From NCBI RefSeq assembly GCF_019925205.1, contig NC_083560.1, positions 59,132,270 to 59,196,269 on the forward strand: a DNA stretch of 64,000 nucleotides, given 5' to 3'. How positions within the stretch are numbered: position 1 is the stretch's first letter; every line of letters starts with the position of its first letter. The DNA is from Metopolophium dirhodum. Its lineage: Eukaryota > Arthropoda > Insecta > Hemiptera > Aphididae. Shown here one piece after another: positions 37,530 to 49,489 of the stretch. Both the position numbers and the translations under genes were made by a program. The notes below the pieces were generated by a model that saw only the letters and a list, made by a program, of their open reading frames with translations, searched no databases and was not told the origin of the DNA.

Positions 37530-39700
37530 TATAACACTAGGGACTTTAAGTTATATTGCGCGGGATTCCGGTTGGGGTGAGCGTGCAGGCTTAGCCAATA
37601 TAATTTGCAATCCTTCTTGGAATACGGTTGTTCATGTCATAACATAATATTATAATAATAGTATTGTTATTATTATAAATACCATGTAGAGCGTCATTTA
37701 AATAGTATCAGCAGGCCGACCTGCAGAATTTGCGTTACAGAATATCTGCAGTAGTTGTACAAACCTATGATGATTCAAGTGTTATGGTAGAAAATACACA
37801 ACTCGTACTTTGTTTTTTTTTTTTTTTTACAGGTATCGAGGACAGTCGTCGAGTGGATAAAATATTAATAAACCGAAATAACTAACAACTTTATTTTATA
37901 TATTTTGTTATATTTAAAAACAAATATAACAACAGCTATTTTTTTTAACACACAAGATTTAGATTATATAATATATAATATAATATACTGTATTATTGAT
38001 TCGTTTTAATCATAATAATAAGATTTTAAATAATACGCTTAAATCTATACATTATTTGTGTAACAATGTTTTGTATTAAAAATGTAGGTATGTGATTATT
38101 ATTAATAGGTAGATAAACTTTTATGATTTATTTTAACCAAATGACTCGTTGGTACATAAACATATTGACAAAAAAAAGCTTAGTTATATTATATTTTAAT
38201 CAATAAGTATTTAAGTAATAATAATACTACCTATAATATTATTATATTGTAATAATGCAAAGTCGAATAATATGTCACTCAAAATGTCTAAACTAATTTA
38301 ATATTAATAATAGTTATAGAAATTTACAATAATAGTATTGTAGTAATAATAATCGTAAGTCAAGAAGTTGTATGGAATGAAGAACCTTTGTATTATAATA
38401 TAAATGTATAAGTACACATCGAAATATTTTTTCAAAAGAGTATTATAAAAACCATAATTTAATGTGATGTGATATTGGGTTGTCAACCCAGGCACGTACT
38501 ATACCGCCATACCGGAGAGGGTGGCGAAATCTTAAGCTAAAACTTTTTTTTACTTGTATGTTTTATCATTTAATTTATATTGATTATGATATATAATTAT
38601 ATAAACGCTTCGAACATTTTTTACTGCGCGTATGTGCCTGTGTTGACTACATTAATTAGTAGGTTTAGGAAAATTCTAAAATGGGACATAATTTTGTTTT
38701 GTTTTATTTGTTCAATTTATATGGTTTATCTATTCAACACTAGTTGTACAACAACAGTTTTACCCAGGGTATCCTTAGAAATAGATTAACAGTAGTGGTA
38801 ACAGTAATAATTATACCGAGACAAAGATATACGATTATAATATTATTTAAAAACTTGGTCAATTTTTAGTAGATGTTAAAAATGCTATGAATAAGTATTA
38901 CCTAATATATAATTAAAAACTAATAACAAAAAAAAGAAAAAGAAATTTTAACGCGTAAAAAAGCGTAAGTAGTTTTTTCCATACAATTATTTGATAAAAA
39001 AAAAAAAAAAATAATAAAAATATTATAACATTGCAAAATATTCGTTTTTAAACTTAAAATAATAACTAGGTATAACGAAGTAATAATATATAATAATAAA
39101 CATGACACATGACAAGCTAAATTCACATTGATTTTACACTCCCCCTCGAGTTTCACCGGTCGTGTTGACCGTTGAAATATAATAATTATTAATAATACAC
39201 AGACGATCGTATTTAATATCAAAGGTGACGACAATATCTAATATATTAATAACTTATAATATAGTGTTATATTATTATAGTAAGTCACACGCACAGTCAA
39301 AGTACCTATACCGAAAACGGGTAAGTTTCGAGTGTAAATTATTATACCGAGTGTACCATTTAGTTATTATTGTACACAGGGGAACCTATATCTGGTAGGT
39401 ACTTAAAAGTCGGCGCTGACCCAGCGGTATTTACCCACACAATTTAGTAATTTTGATTTAGAATAATTATCTGATAATAATTATCTGATTTTGGGTCGTA
39501 CAATACAATAATATAATACAGTCACGTCGGCAAATACGCAACACGATAAAAAAAAAAATAAAAATAATATAATACATAATAGGCATCGTACATTTTGTAT
39601 GTGTCGGTAACGACCAGAACGTGAACTCCGAAACCGCTGTTTGTATTATCGCGCGTTATTTGTTCGATTTTTTTCATATAAACAGTGTTTTTTTATTATT
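37530..39700. other. A+T-rich; one weak terminal-exon candidate
   Basis: At 37812-37839 a T18-ACAG acceptor-like tract is followed by a 16-codon frame ending at about 37884 (IEDSRRVDKILINRNN). Long T-runs of this kind are common here, so this is not called as a gene. The rest has AATATTAT-type simple sequence. Confidence 0.4.
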
Positions 39701-40340
39701 TTTTTTTTTTTATACAATATTAAGTACAATACAACACGCGTCCGCTCGACTCGACGCGTTTAATCCTACGGGGTTGGGATAAGTTTTTTCGCACTCTTAT
39801 ATTATTATACTATTATTATTGTTATTATTAGCATTATTGTTATATTATTAACTCTAACTCTATACGACGTGCCGGCAGCAGCAGTGTGTATAATACAACG
39901 ATATCAATGTCGGGTAGGGGGGGAGGGTTGTTAGATAATTTAAAGGTGTAACGATATTTAAGTCTCCGACCGCGTAAGCTCGCGATCAACGACGACGACG
40001 ACGATAATGATGGGTTAATAATATTATTATACATAGTAAGAATATTATTATCAATTAATCATCGTTTTTTTTCTTTTTTACACAGATTTTTTAAAAATCG
40101 GACGATTGCGTTTCACCTGTTGTGCATATTCTGCTTCTTTGCAAAAGTCCACAAACGCAAATTAAATAGGTACCTATCGCGATGATGATGATGATGATTA
40201 TTATTGTTGTTGTTGTTGCCGCGAACGATTCGTACTGAATTTATTATCTATGTAAACGAGCCCGTTGCGATGATGTCGTCGCAGAGTGAAACCTAATAAT
40301 ATTATTATAACTTTGAGCACTACAACTGCGCTCGTCTCGG
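39700..40340 (-). other. Possible 3' UTR of the exon at 40341-40562
   Basis: Immediately downstream of the minus-strand stop, this stretch is richer in CpG than the surroundings and holds trinucleotide runs: GACGAC (39989-40003), GATGAT (40181-40197) and TTGTTG (40204-40218). A poly(A) site cannot be fixed. Confidence 0.25.
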
Positions 40341-40562
40341 CTAGGCGTGGTGTCTGGTCTGTTCCCGGTCGTCGTGTGCAGGCGGGTTCGCGGGCGCCGG
40401 TCGGCTGTGCGCCGCGCGCTCCTGCTGCAGTCTCCCCGCGGTCTCCAGCGCCCGACCCGATTCCGGCCGACGGTGGTGGTGGTTGTTTTGCTGCAAGTTG
40501 ACCGGTTCCGGTTGCAGTTCCGGGTTGAACATCGGCAACCGACAGTGTCTGGTCCACTCGTT
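40341..40562 (-). CDS. Candidate terminal coding exon of an unidentified host gene
   Basis: On the minus strand a TTGTTTTTTCCAG acceptor ends at 40563. It is followed without frame change by 73 codons and a TAG at 40341-40343. The peptide begins NEWTRHCRLPMFNPELQPEP and goes on with NLQQNNHHHRRPE, then an Arg/Ala/Pro-rich tail ending REQTRHHA. The exon is strongly GC-rich in an A+T-rich window, as expected of constrained sequence. I do not recognise the family: no membrane segment, zinc finger or enzyme motif is visible, and the tail looks disordered. Two other frames are also open because of the high GC, so frame choice rests on the splice site and on the less repetitive composition. A hAT-like MITE lies about 100 bp upstream, inside the presumed intron. 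Confidence 0.45.
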   Translation of the reverse strand, partial: NEWTRHCRLPMFNPELQPEPVNLQQNNHHHRRPESGRALETAGRLQQERAAHSRPAPANPPAHDDREQTRHHA

Positions 40563-40661
40563 CTGGAAAAAACAAGATAGCAACATTGTATTATTCGGCA
40601 CGGTGGTCTGCACGCAATGCAACAGTCATCATGGTGTTAATATTAATATTATATTATCATC

Positions 40662-40971
40662 AACCGAAAAGAACTGGTTTTGGAACCGGGACCCTCTGAA
40701 TATTGGCAACCAAAACCTAACCGAAACCCTTATTTAAATTAATTTTGATACCGGAACCTCACCAGAACAATTGTTTAAATTAACTTAAAAACCGGAACCT
40801 TACCGGAACCGATACTTTCGATTTACAAATTTTTTTACATAAATATTAAACCCAAACAGGTAACAATTTTTTTATTTTTTAAGAACCAAAAAGAAACTTA
40901 AACATAAATTTTAGTTTTTCTGGGAACCGAACAGGAACTGGTACCGTGAAAATCATCAAGGTTCAGTCACT
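40662..40971. mobile_element. Non-autonomous hAT-like element, CAGGGACTG family, copy 2
   Basis: Aligns over nearly its whole length with the reverse of 21825-22149: ACCGAAAAGAAC, TGAATATTGG, AACCGAAACCCTTATTTAAA, TTTTTTTACATAA, TTTTCTGGGAACC, ATCATCAAGGTT. The CAGGGACTGGAACCTT tip on its left is missing and the right tip has decayed to AGTCACT. It is older or more damaged than copy 1. Confidence 0.75.
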
Positions 40972-40979
40972 AACAAAAA

Positions 40980-43900
40980 CCTTGTCTTTTATTAATAATT
41001 TACATAGTAGATCATAGTTCTTGCACTTAAATTTCGTTGCATATAATTGATCAATCCAAAATCTACCGTTTCTAAAATTGACAAAATTGAGTTATAATAT
41101 GTTGTTAAAAACCACTCAATATTATTGGTAACATTATTCTATATATGTTGTAGTATTATTGTATTTAGCTGAAAAATAATTAAACATATTGTAAACTGAT
41201 ACGTGTGTGACAACAGGCGAGTAGGACTCCCTTCCCCATACGACTGGTCTAAGGAATCTACTGAATAAACCCTTTTTGAACGTACGACCACGTTTTTGGT
41301 TATTTTGTTGTAATTCAATAAATGCTATTCGTATAGTGACTTGAAACTTTTTGGCATTACGTATAGGTACTATTACATAATATGTGTTAACTATTGACTT
41401 ATTTACTTATACATATTTTGTCAAAAATTAGTTCAACCTAATTAGTTACCATACTACAAAGAGAAAAATAAATTACTAAAAGCAATATAATTGTATAAAA
41501 TGTCCTTGAAATTATAGGCTGATGGGTAGGAATATTCTGAGCAGAAACAGGACCGTTTTCGTATCCAATGATTTATCATTGAATTGTAAATTTAACACAT
41601 CCATCACAGTTACCTACAATACTTACACAATTACGAAGAGCACTCAACGTCTATTTACCTACAGCAGAGCGACATGTCCGTTTAAAAAAAAATTTTTTTT
41701 TTATAATTATCTTCTCATAATATTATTATATGTATATATTATGTATTATATGCCCACACTGCAATAATATTGCGTTAACGGACGACGTTAATCGACCTCG
41801 ATGCATAGTGATTAATAGCTAGGTACATAATTCATACTCGATACATATATTTTTCTACAAATAATTATAATTTAATATTGGAAATCGTTCATCTGGTTAT
41901 TATGCATTAAAACTATACAAATACATCTATTATTTGTTCAATTTATTGAGTATTATTTTTATAATTATTTTTCTGTATAGAATACAATACGAGTGTCGGA
42001 GTATGTATATGGACCGCACTGCAAACGAGATTAGTGATCGATAAAAAGATACTACAACGACGAACGGCTCTGTATAGATTGATTTGTGTGATTATTAATT
42101 GTGTAATTTGTACCTATTCACGTTAGAGTGTAATGGTTGGACTTGTAATAATTCCATGTATACTGTATAGTGTACACATTATAATGTACACAGTTACTCA
42201 TAAAATTACAGTCTGATGGTATTAGTGTATTACCTATATTATATTTTTGCGAATAACAGAAAAAAAATACAAACGTGTCAGAGATAGCGGGGAAGTATGA
42301 AGTTGTATTAATAAATAATAATAATTTGTCTAGCACGTGGCAATTAATATGTTAAACTTTTTTTAACCATTTCAATTTCTAAATTGCATTTTGAATAATA
42401 AATTCGACTGTAATTAATTTTACGGCAACTGTTCGTGGTGAATGAAATTAAAATAACCTTTATAATATGCTGCAGACGTGCAGTAAAATGAAAACTGATT
42501 CAGAATTCAAAGTTATTGTTTAAAATGTACCTATATACTAAAAGTAACTTTAATCTGCAAAAAAAAAGACAATTAACGTCTACCATTAGGCGTTAGGCAT
42601 TAGCATATTATTATTATACCTATACCTACGTTTAGAGAAACTCGCATGGCATGTTGTTGTTTCGTTTTTATTAAGTTCAGTTATGTTTTCAAAGTTGTAA
42701 TAATTGTTAATTTATTTATATATGTGTGCCTACGCACATTATGTATCCTATCTATCTTTATAGTGTTGCGCAAAAGAAAAAATTGAAATGTCAACGTCAT
42801 AATTTAATTTAATTTACATTAAAAAACATTGTATTGTAATTCATTGCAATACTATATAAACATTACACAATATAGAACATTCCTGTGCGTTATATTAAAA
42901 CAATAATTGTTGAGGTGTGGATTTCAATATAAAAATATGCGAAGTACCTAACATTAAATACATTTTTTTTATGAAAATAATTGTTTGATTTTTGTCATTT
43001 ATATAATATTATTATATTATTATGTCTGATTTTTACTACCTACAGATTTATCATTAATATTCATAATATTCTACGCGGAGAGACGTACATAACGCTACGG
43101 TGATTTACTGTAAATTAATATAAGTAAATAGTAATTAAATGAATTACTATTGTGGATATTAATTACCAGCTACAATAATGATAATAATAATTTATTGTGG
43201 TTGTCCACTCGTGAGGCAACAGGTGTGCCTCACTTCTCTTCTTTCGTCCCGCACGGTCAGCACCGGACAACAATATTAACGTTGACCACCGCTGTCTATA
43301 TTTCTAGAATAAACCACGCTCGACAAGAGGCGGAAACATAATAATATTATATATTATCCTATTGTCACACATACACACAGTACACACGTATTTAAACCAA
43401 TAGTACCCTTCCCCTACAGTAGCAGGTTAATGACCTCAGTTGTCGAAGCCTTAATATAAAATAAAAAAAAAATAAATAATAATAATAATATTAAAATCGT
43501 TCCTGGGGGGGAAAAATTTCAAAGACGCCCCTGGGAAAGGTATAATGTAATCTTGTAGTTTTATACAACAAGAGTTGTGTTGACACCGTTGTGACTTCTG
43601 ATTACACTAATATTATTTGAAATATCTGAAACATTATACCTAATATTATAAAATTTACAAAATGATAATTTAATATTCACCATTTAGTGGCGGTTATACA
43701 ACGTGTATGCGGGTTTATTGAATACTCCCCTGTTGTATACGTTTTCAGTTTTTTATCCAATATTTACAATTATACACACTTATATTATAAAAAATATTAC
43801 AATTCGTATAAAAAGTTCGAAGCGATTATATTTTTTGTCCTGACATCGTAATGCGTCAAATTTACAGTATATTATAATAACATGGGGCTGCCACCTCTCG

Positions 43901-44700
43901 GGTTACTCCTGGGTACTTAATATATATTATAAAACTACGGGCTACAGCCTACGGGTCTAGTGAATTCTTCTCCGGACCTTTGTACAATAATTATAGTATT
44001 ATACCCATTACATGCCTAAAATATTTCTAGCATTTCATTAGGTACTTTATGTGTTCACCTCATAAACTAATTTGGGAAGTCATATCCCACAAGTATTATG
44101 TGTATACGTCTAGGTCTAGTCTATATGGCCTATATATAGAGATTTTTGGTGATGACATTTTTGTTTTTGCTTATCGGGCCATATTTAAAATGGAAAAATG
44201 TTAAAATACAGTCTGTATAGGTAATAGATAAATGACTTTCTAAGAATTTCTGTGCGTGTCGATTTGAAATTATATTTTCTACGTGTCCCGTGAAGGGTGA
44301 AAAATTGCGGCCAGTCTTGGATTTGAAACACTGTTGAAATAAATCGGAAAGGTACATGTTTGTTTTCGACATCAAGACGACCAAAATTATACTTTCGACC
44401 GGTAACGTTTTTTTTTTTTACAGCCATTGCGTATGTATTGTGAATTGTTTTCATTGGCGAGCGAAGTATGAAAACACGTTTGCTATATTATTATATTGGT
44501 GTGCGCTGAGCATATTATTATAGGCATGTGGATCACTGTATAGTTGTGCAATTAGTGCTAATATCTTAAGGAGGGAGGGGAGATTCAGGCCTACTATGAA
44601 TATGTTAAATTAAAGAAAATCATCGTGGCTTTGTCCTACCCATAACTTACTCATAGGTACGTTTTGTGTGTGCTAAATATAAGTAACATAAATATAAATT
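40980..44700. other. No recognisable gene
   Basis: 41517-41680 is a GATTCTGAGC-family fragment (ATTCTGAGCAG, GTTTTCGTATCCAATGATTT, ACACATCCATCAC). 43200-43345 is less A+T-rich and has a 63-codon plus-strand frame of no known family. 43495-43545 has G/C runs like those in CAGTGGCG elements. Minus-strand frames at 44130-44454 overlap each other and have no family resemblance. Confidence 0.5.
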
Positions 44701-44706
44701 TTTAAT

Positions 44707-44886
44707 AATTGAAGATCTGAGAGCAAAAACAAGTCATCTCAGATTAGTACAATTTTATAAAATTCTGTATTTAACAATCGGAGATGTCTGCTTGTTGAAC
44801 CAAACGACTAAGCTATAATGTACAATCAAAAACTAATTTTGACCAAAATATGGAGATGCCTTGTTGTAGCTTTCAGATCTTCAATT
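44707..44886. mobile_element. 180-bp MITE with AATTGAAGATCTGA ends
   Basis: The left end AATTGAAGATCTGAGAGC and the reversed right end AATTGAAGATCTGAAAGC match closely and continue with ACAAG(T/G)CATCTC. The subterminal block TTTTGACCAAAATATGGAGA on the right is also found, nearly identical, just inside the right end of the 1-1357 element. Non-coding. Confidence 0.75.
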
Positions 44887-44889
44887 ACA

Positions 44890-46380
44890 AATCAATAATG
44901 TTAGGTATTTTATAAACACATAATTTTAGAGATGTTATGTCCATCGCGGTCGTCCGTCCGTTGGTAAGTTACCAATACAAAGTTACGATTGTTGATAATA
45001 AATTCCGTGATGGTTTCGTCAAAAAAACTATATAGGATATACTGTATATACTCATTTATGAATTTTTAATGATGCGAATATGCAATGAGTATTGATATTT
45101 TATAAGCGTAAAACTAGTCAGATGCTTCGCACGCGAAAATCTATTTTCCAAGGCTCTTACGTGGGACATTTACAAATTCGCAAACTTTACTAAATTATTC
45201 ATCACCCAGTTTTGTACATTTTTAGGTACCTAAGTATTAAAAACCATTTCACAGGTCAGATTTAACATTTTATAAAATTTAATTAAGTTGATACCTAATT
45301 TTCATGGCAATTATATTATTATTACTCGGCAACTCGAAAACTTATGAAAAAAAACTGCAATAATCACTGTCAAGAACGATGATTAACTATACTTATACGT
45401 TATACAATAATTTTATTATACGTGGTAATAACCAGTTATAACTATTTGTTATACGGTTCTAACTTATAGACAATTGGTTAATGTCATATGATAATAAATA
45501 ATAGGTAATACAGACTAAAGATTGCTTGATTTTTAAAAATGTTAAGGTTAAACATTTTTAGGTATCGTGCGTATTATACTATATATTATTTACTCCAGGG
45601 TACAAGCTAATTTATCAAATGGTAAATGGGTATATTATGCTGTAACCCTCTATAACCCTCCTAAACAGCACAGAAAATTTGTATATTTTATTTACTGTCC
45701 ATAGAGTTTATTGCGTTGTAAATAAAACCTATAAATAAAACCGGTAGTTAAATGATTTTAATTATCTGTTAATACCGTGAAATACTTGTGGAATCGAACT
45801 ATCAGTGAACCACATAGTTACAGAATGCCTCCAATATACGTAGACGAACTCAGCAGCCTCAACGGGCATCACCCTAGTTGCAGCACTCAGACTTGACGTT
45901 GACACCACCTTACTCATTTTAAAGTTCTTAAATATAACCAAATTGTTTAATCTTATTTAACAAAAAAAAAAAATCTATCCAATGGCCATTGTCGCCGATG
46001 TCAATAATTAAAAACAATAATGAATAAAAAAAAAAAAAACTGGGAATTTAGCACGCTCGTTAACTTTCGTAACTTGTTTATTTATTTATTTTTAAATCTA
46101 GTCATGTTCGAGTTACGTTTTTTATTTATAGTATTGATGAATAATTTAAAAATGTCTTATGTAGTATATGTCTGACTATAGATAATTTACTGGATCGATC
46201 TTTGTTCTTAGTGCTGCAGGACCGTACAATATATTACATCGCATCTCCATACAGGCGAAAGGAAACGGCTGTAATATGTACATCGTTTATCTTTTAAACT
46301 TTCCGTTATGTTATAATAAATTACTGTAATTCGTGTGTAATTTTCGAAAACTTGTACAGTTTTAATCAATATTTATCATT
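44890..46380. other. No recognisable gene
   Basis: A+T-rich. Near 45822-45897 a short frame (PPIYVDELSSLNGHH) follows an ACAG acceptor-like word and ends in TGA. It is too short and isolated to call. T/A runs lie at 45961-46040. Confidence 0.45.
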
Positions 46381-46399
46381 TAACACTTTATTTCGCGCG

Positions 46400-47300
46400 T
46401 GTCCTAATCCCCCCCCCCCCCCCACACCAGTGAGCTTATTGTTCGCGCTGTCCCGTACAACACCCGTTCTTGCACGGCGTCGACCACTAACATATAAGGT
46501 AAAAACAGAACACATGATATTATACCTATAATATCATAATTTATAACATAATATTATATTATATCAACTTCAACGCCGCAGTACAATAGTAATAATTATA
46601 TCAGTATCATACTCGCGCGTGTTTATTTTAATGGAGTTGTCGGTTTCGATGCACACCACACACATTCCCGGAGTATGATAATAATATTATACACTCGTAT
46701 CGTATAATAATTACTGTATAATTTATTCTGACGACGGCGGCGGCGGCGACGACTACGACGCGACGACGAAGATATCTGACGGTCGCGCGCGCCAGGGTCG
46801 GCACCATGGGAAATCTGCGGACCCCCTCATCGCCGCCACTCCGACCCGTATCGACGAGACGTCGTCATTTAAATATTATAATAATATTATAGCACATACG
46901 CGAATCGGTCGACGAAGTACCAATGTACATATTATATTAAACATAATAATATAATATTTGCGGGCGTTTGCGTTTCCCGGTTGATTGGATGACGGTTCCG
47001 TTGTCTTACACACGTGGACGCGCGTGTGGGTAATCGAACGGTGGCGTATTAAACGCACGTCGTCGTGTGTGTGTGGTACCTCTATATACATATGTTATAA
47101 TATATACGTATCATATATATGTACAATATGCATATTGTATCGTATTGTATACGTATATAATAATAATACAATAACAGTTTGTAATCACGCGCACCCGGTC
47201 TCGGCGGCGGAGTGCGGATGTCAATGCAATAATATTATGATTATGTTATAATCAGGTAGGTACGCGATGACAGACATCGCGGGTTGTACGAGCGGCCGAC
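46400..47300. promoter_or_regulatory. CpG-rich island, possible promoter or 5' exon
   Basis: The densest CpG region of the window. It includes a GGC/GAC trinucleotide run (46732-46770), GCGCGCGC (about 46785), a C15 run (46409-46423) and many CGCG words. A Kozak-like CACCATGG at 46804 opens a 28-codon frame (MGNLRTPSSPPLRP) that ends in A+T-rich sequence. Several other frames are open on both strands. It may mark a transcription start; the direction cannot be decided from sequence. Confidence 0.3.
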
Positions 47301-47396
47301 ACGATTGTACCTATATAATATACGTGTATATGCACTGAAGCCAGCATATTATATACCTACGTATATATAATGGCGTATACACCATAATACGTATGT

Positions 47397-47398
<2 letters not shown>

Positions 47399-47439
<41 letters not shown>
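47399..47439. repeat. (AC)20 microsatellite
   Basis: About 41 bp of uninterrupted AC. On the minus strand it gives a meaningless CVCVCV frame. Confidence 0.95.
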
Positions 47440-47444
<5 letters not shown>

Positions 47445-47699
47445 TGATAACTCGAAATACACTGTAACGTATACGTGACCAAGCGAGCGTGTGTGTGCAA
47501 TAAGTCATCTAATAACGGCAATATAGGTATAACGTATTATACTATTCGTACGTCTGTCGATTTATTGCGGTACATCATATTATTGTTATCGTCATAATAA
47601 TTACATATGTATATGTCTTTCGATTCCGTAGGTATTATCACACAGACACACCGCGACAACAGACCATACCAGTGTAAATTGCTTCTGCTCTCGCATATA

Positions 47700-47720
47700 T
47701 AATATATATATATATATATA
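47700..47720. repeat. (TA)10 microsatellite
   Basis: Uninterrupted TA units directly left of the long-TIR MITE at 47724, consistent with a TA-rich target. Confidence 0.85.
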
Positions 47721-47723
47721 CAC

Positions 47724-48462
47724 GCAGGGTGGTGATTCACCAATCATACTCACCCTCCTTTTTTTTTGTTCAATATTGTAACTATACAAATAGAATGTTT
47801 GGAATTTTAAAATATTTTTTAGTTGCGGTCTTTTGTACAGCATATTAAGGAGAGTCCGGTAGAGATACAATGACTTCGGTTTTTTTTTAAACGAGAACCA
47901 CCTTTGTACTGTAAAATATTTAGTGGATAATCAATAGTGGATGGATTCATAAAAATAAAAATTCAAATGAGTAGTTTTTGAGTTATTTCACTTTGTGTTT
48001 TAAGGATAATTATGTCAATGATAATAATGTATTAATGTATTTGGAAGATATGGGTAAGATATGGCTATGATAATTTGAAATTATTAGTAATTTATATTAA
48101 TTTATATCAATATTTATAATTCATAAAAATTTAGTTTATGTTTTTGTACAATTATTTTTCAGGACTTTTATTCTTAATATAAATTACTAAATTGCTGAAA
48201 ACTAATTGTTTGAATTTTGAATTAATTAAATCAACGTTTTCATAAAATGTATCCACTAAATAATTTACAGTTAGTGGGTACTCATTTAAAAAGAAAACTT
48301 TATATCGCCACAAGGCACTTCTTAAGGAGAACAAACAATCTCAATAATTTGATTATATGGTCTTTAAGTATATTTAAATATTGCAAAAAATCAGAAATAA
48401 ATTGAAATTCTTTATTTATAGACGAAAAAATGGATATGAGAATGTTTGGTTAAGCATCCTGT
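47724..48462. mobile_element. Long-TIR MITE, ACAGRGTGATT family, copy 3
   Basis: The left end GCAGGGTGGTGATTCACCAA and ATCATACTCACCC pair with the reversed right end ACAGGATGCTTAACCAAACA and TTCTCATATCC. The inner blocks AGTCCGGTAGAGATACAA and, on the right, CCACAAGGCACTT correspond to those of copies 1 and 4. 739 bp, no coding capacity. Confidence 0.65.
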
Positions 48463-48575
48463 ATAATATATTTTATAATGATCAAATTTTCTAATATAAA
48501 TATTTTCTAATAAATATCAAAAGAATTATTATTTTAAAATTGTACGTTGTATTAGTATTACTCATTTCTATTGCC

Positions 48576-49044
48576 GCTACTAGTATGTATTTGTATGTTA
48601 TGAGAACCTTTTCTACGGGGAGAATTTATCAGTTTAAGTGGGGCATTTCTACATGTAACATGTAACACATAATCATAGGATTGTTAAAAAAAGTGTAATG
48701 TACGTTCAAAAGACTTTTTACAGGCTTTAAATTTGTTTAATCATTTGTTGAGAATTTCAATATTTTTAAAGTCATAACCATAGTAATGTTAGTTCAATTT
48801 ATGCTTGTGGTATTCTAGGTATTACATTTGTGTAATATATTGAAATTTTCAACAAATGGTCAAATATATATTTCAAAGTCTGTAAAAAGTACTGTGAACA
48901 TACATTACACTTTTTGAACAGTTCTATGAGTACTTATGTGTTACACGGCGGAGACGTGGATTATGTAGAAATGCCACATTAAGCTGATGTAATCTCCCTG
49001 TAAAAAAGACGCTCAGAGCATACAAATACATACTACTATGTAGC
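48576..49044. mobile_element. Foldback element with arms of about 200 bp
   Basis: Almost the whole element is two inverted arms. The left arm has AGTATGTATTTGTATG, GGCATTTCTACAT, AAAAAGTGTAATGTACGTTC and ATTTGTTGAGAATTTCAATA; the reversed right arm has the same words in the same order with scattered differences. The arms meet around 48790-48830. Transcription through it would give a long hairpin. Target duplication was not found. Confidence 0.78.
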
Positions 49045-49329
49045 ATAATATTATATACTACTAATAAGTAATTAGATTAGTTAAATAATTGGAAACTATA
49101 ACGTTCCTCAAAAAAAAAATATTTGCAAAGATCGGTTCTAGACATTTTTTTATATTTACATAACTAAGGTTGAGTCTATTACGCTTAGAGGTATAATATA
49201 TTTCTATAAGTAGGTATATATATTTTAATTTTGCAACATTTCGCTAACCCATCTACAGTTTTTTTGCAGCAGTCATTAAAAAAAAAAAAATTATTGAAAA
49301 AAAAAATGTTTAACTATATAGTATGTAGG

Positions 49330-49483
49330 TACTCCGTTTGCCGAGAGAATATTTTGCAGGTTACTTCACTACGACCTTCGACTGGAGCCGTGAAGTGGTG
49401 ATTTGGGTGGTTGCAGCAGGGTATGCGCGTTTTGGTATATATGATACACACAGCGCAACCACATTCTTTCAGTGAACGGAGTA
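49330..49483. mobile_element. 154-bp MITE with TACTCCGTT ends
   Basis: The left TACTCCGTTTGCCGAGAGAA and the reversed right TACTCCGTTCACTGAAAGAA agree at 17 of 21 positions. A GTGAAGT/ACTTCAC pair lies inside. If TA is the duplicated target, the tip is CTCCG. Confidence 0.55.
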
Positions 49484-49489
49484 TAGTAT

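Noticed and set aside
37812..37884. T18-ACAG acceptor followed by a 16-codon frame
   Set aside because: Long T-runs are frequent here; three frames end within 50 bases, so no coding signal can be shown.
45822..45897. Short exon-like frame PPIYVDELSSLNGHH after ACAG
   Set aside because: Only about 24 codons, isolated, no donor or partner exon.
47311..47508. Minus-strand frame with a CVCVCV tract
   Set aside because: It is the translation of the (AC)20 microsatellite.
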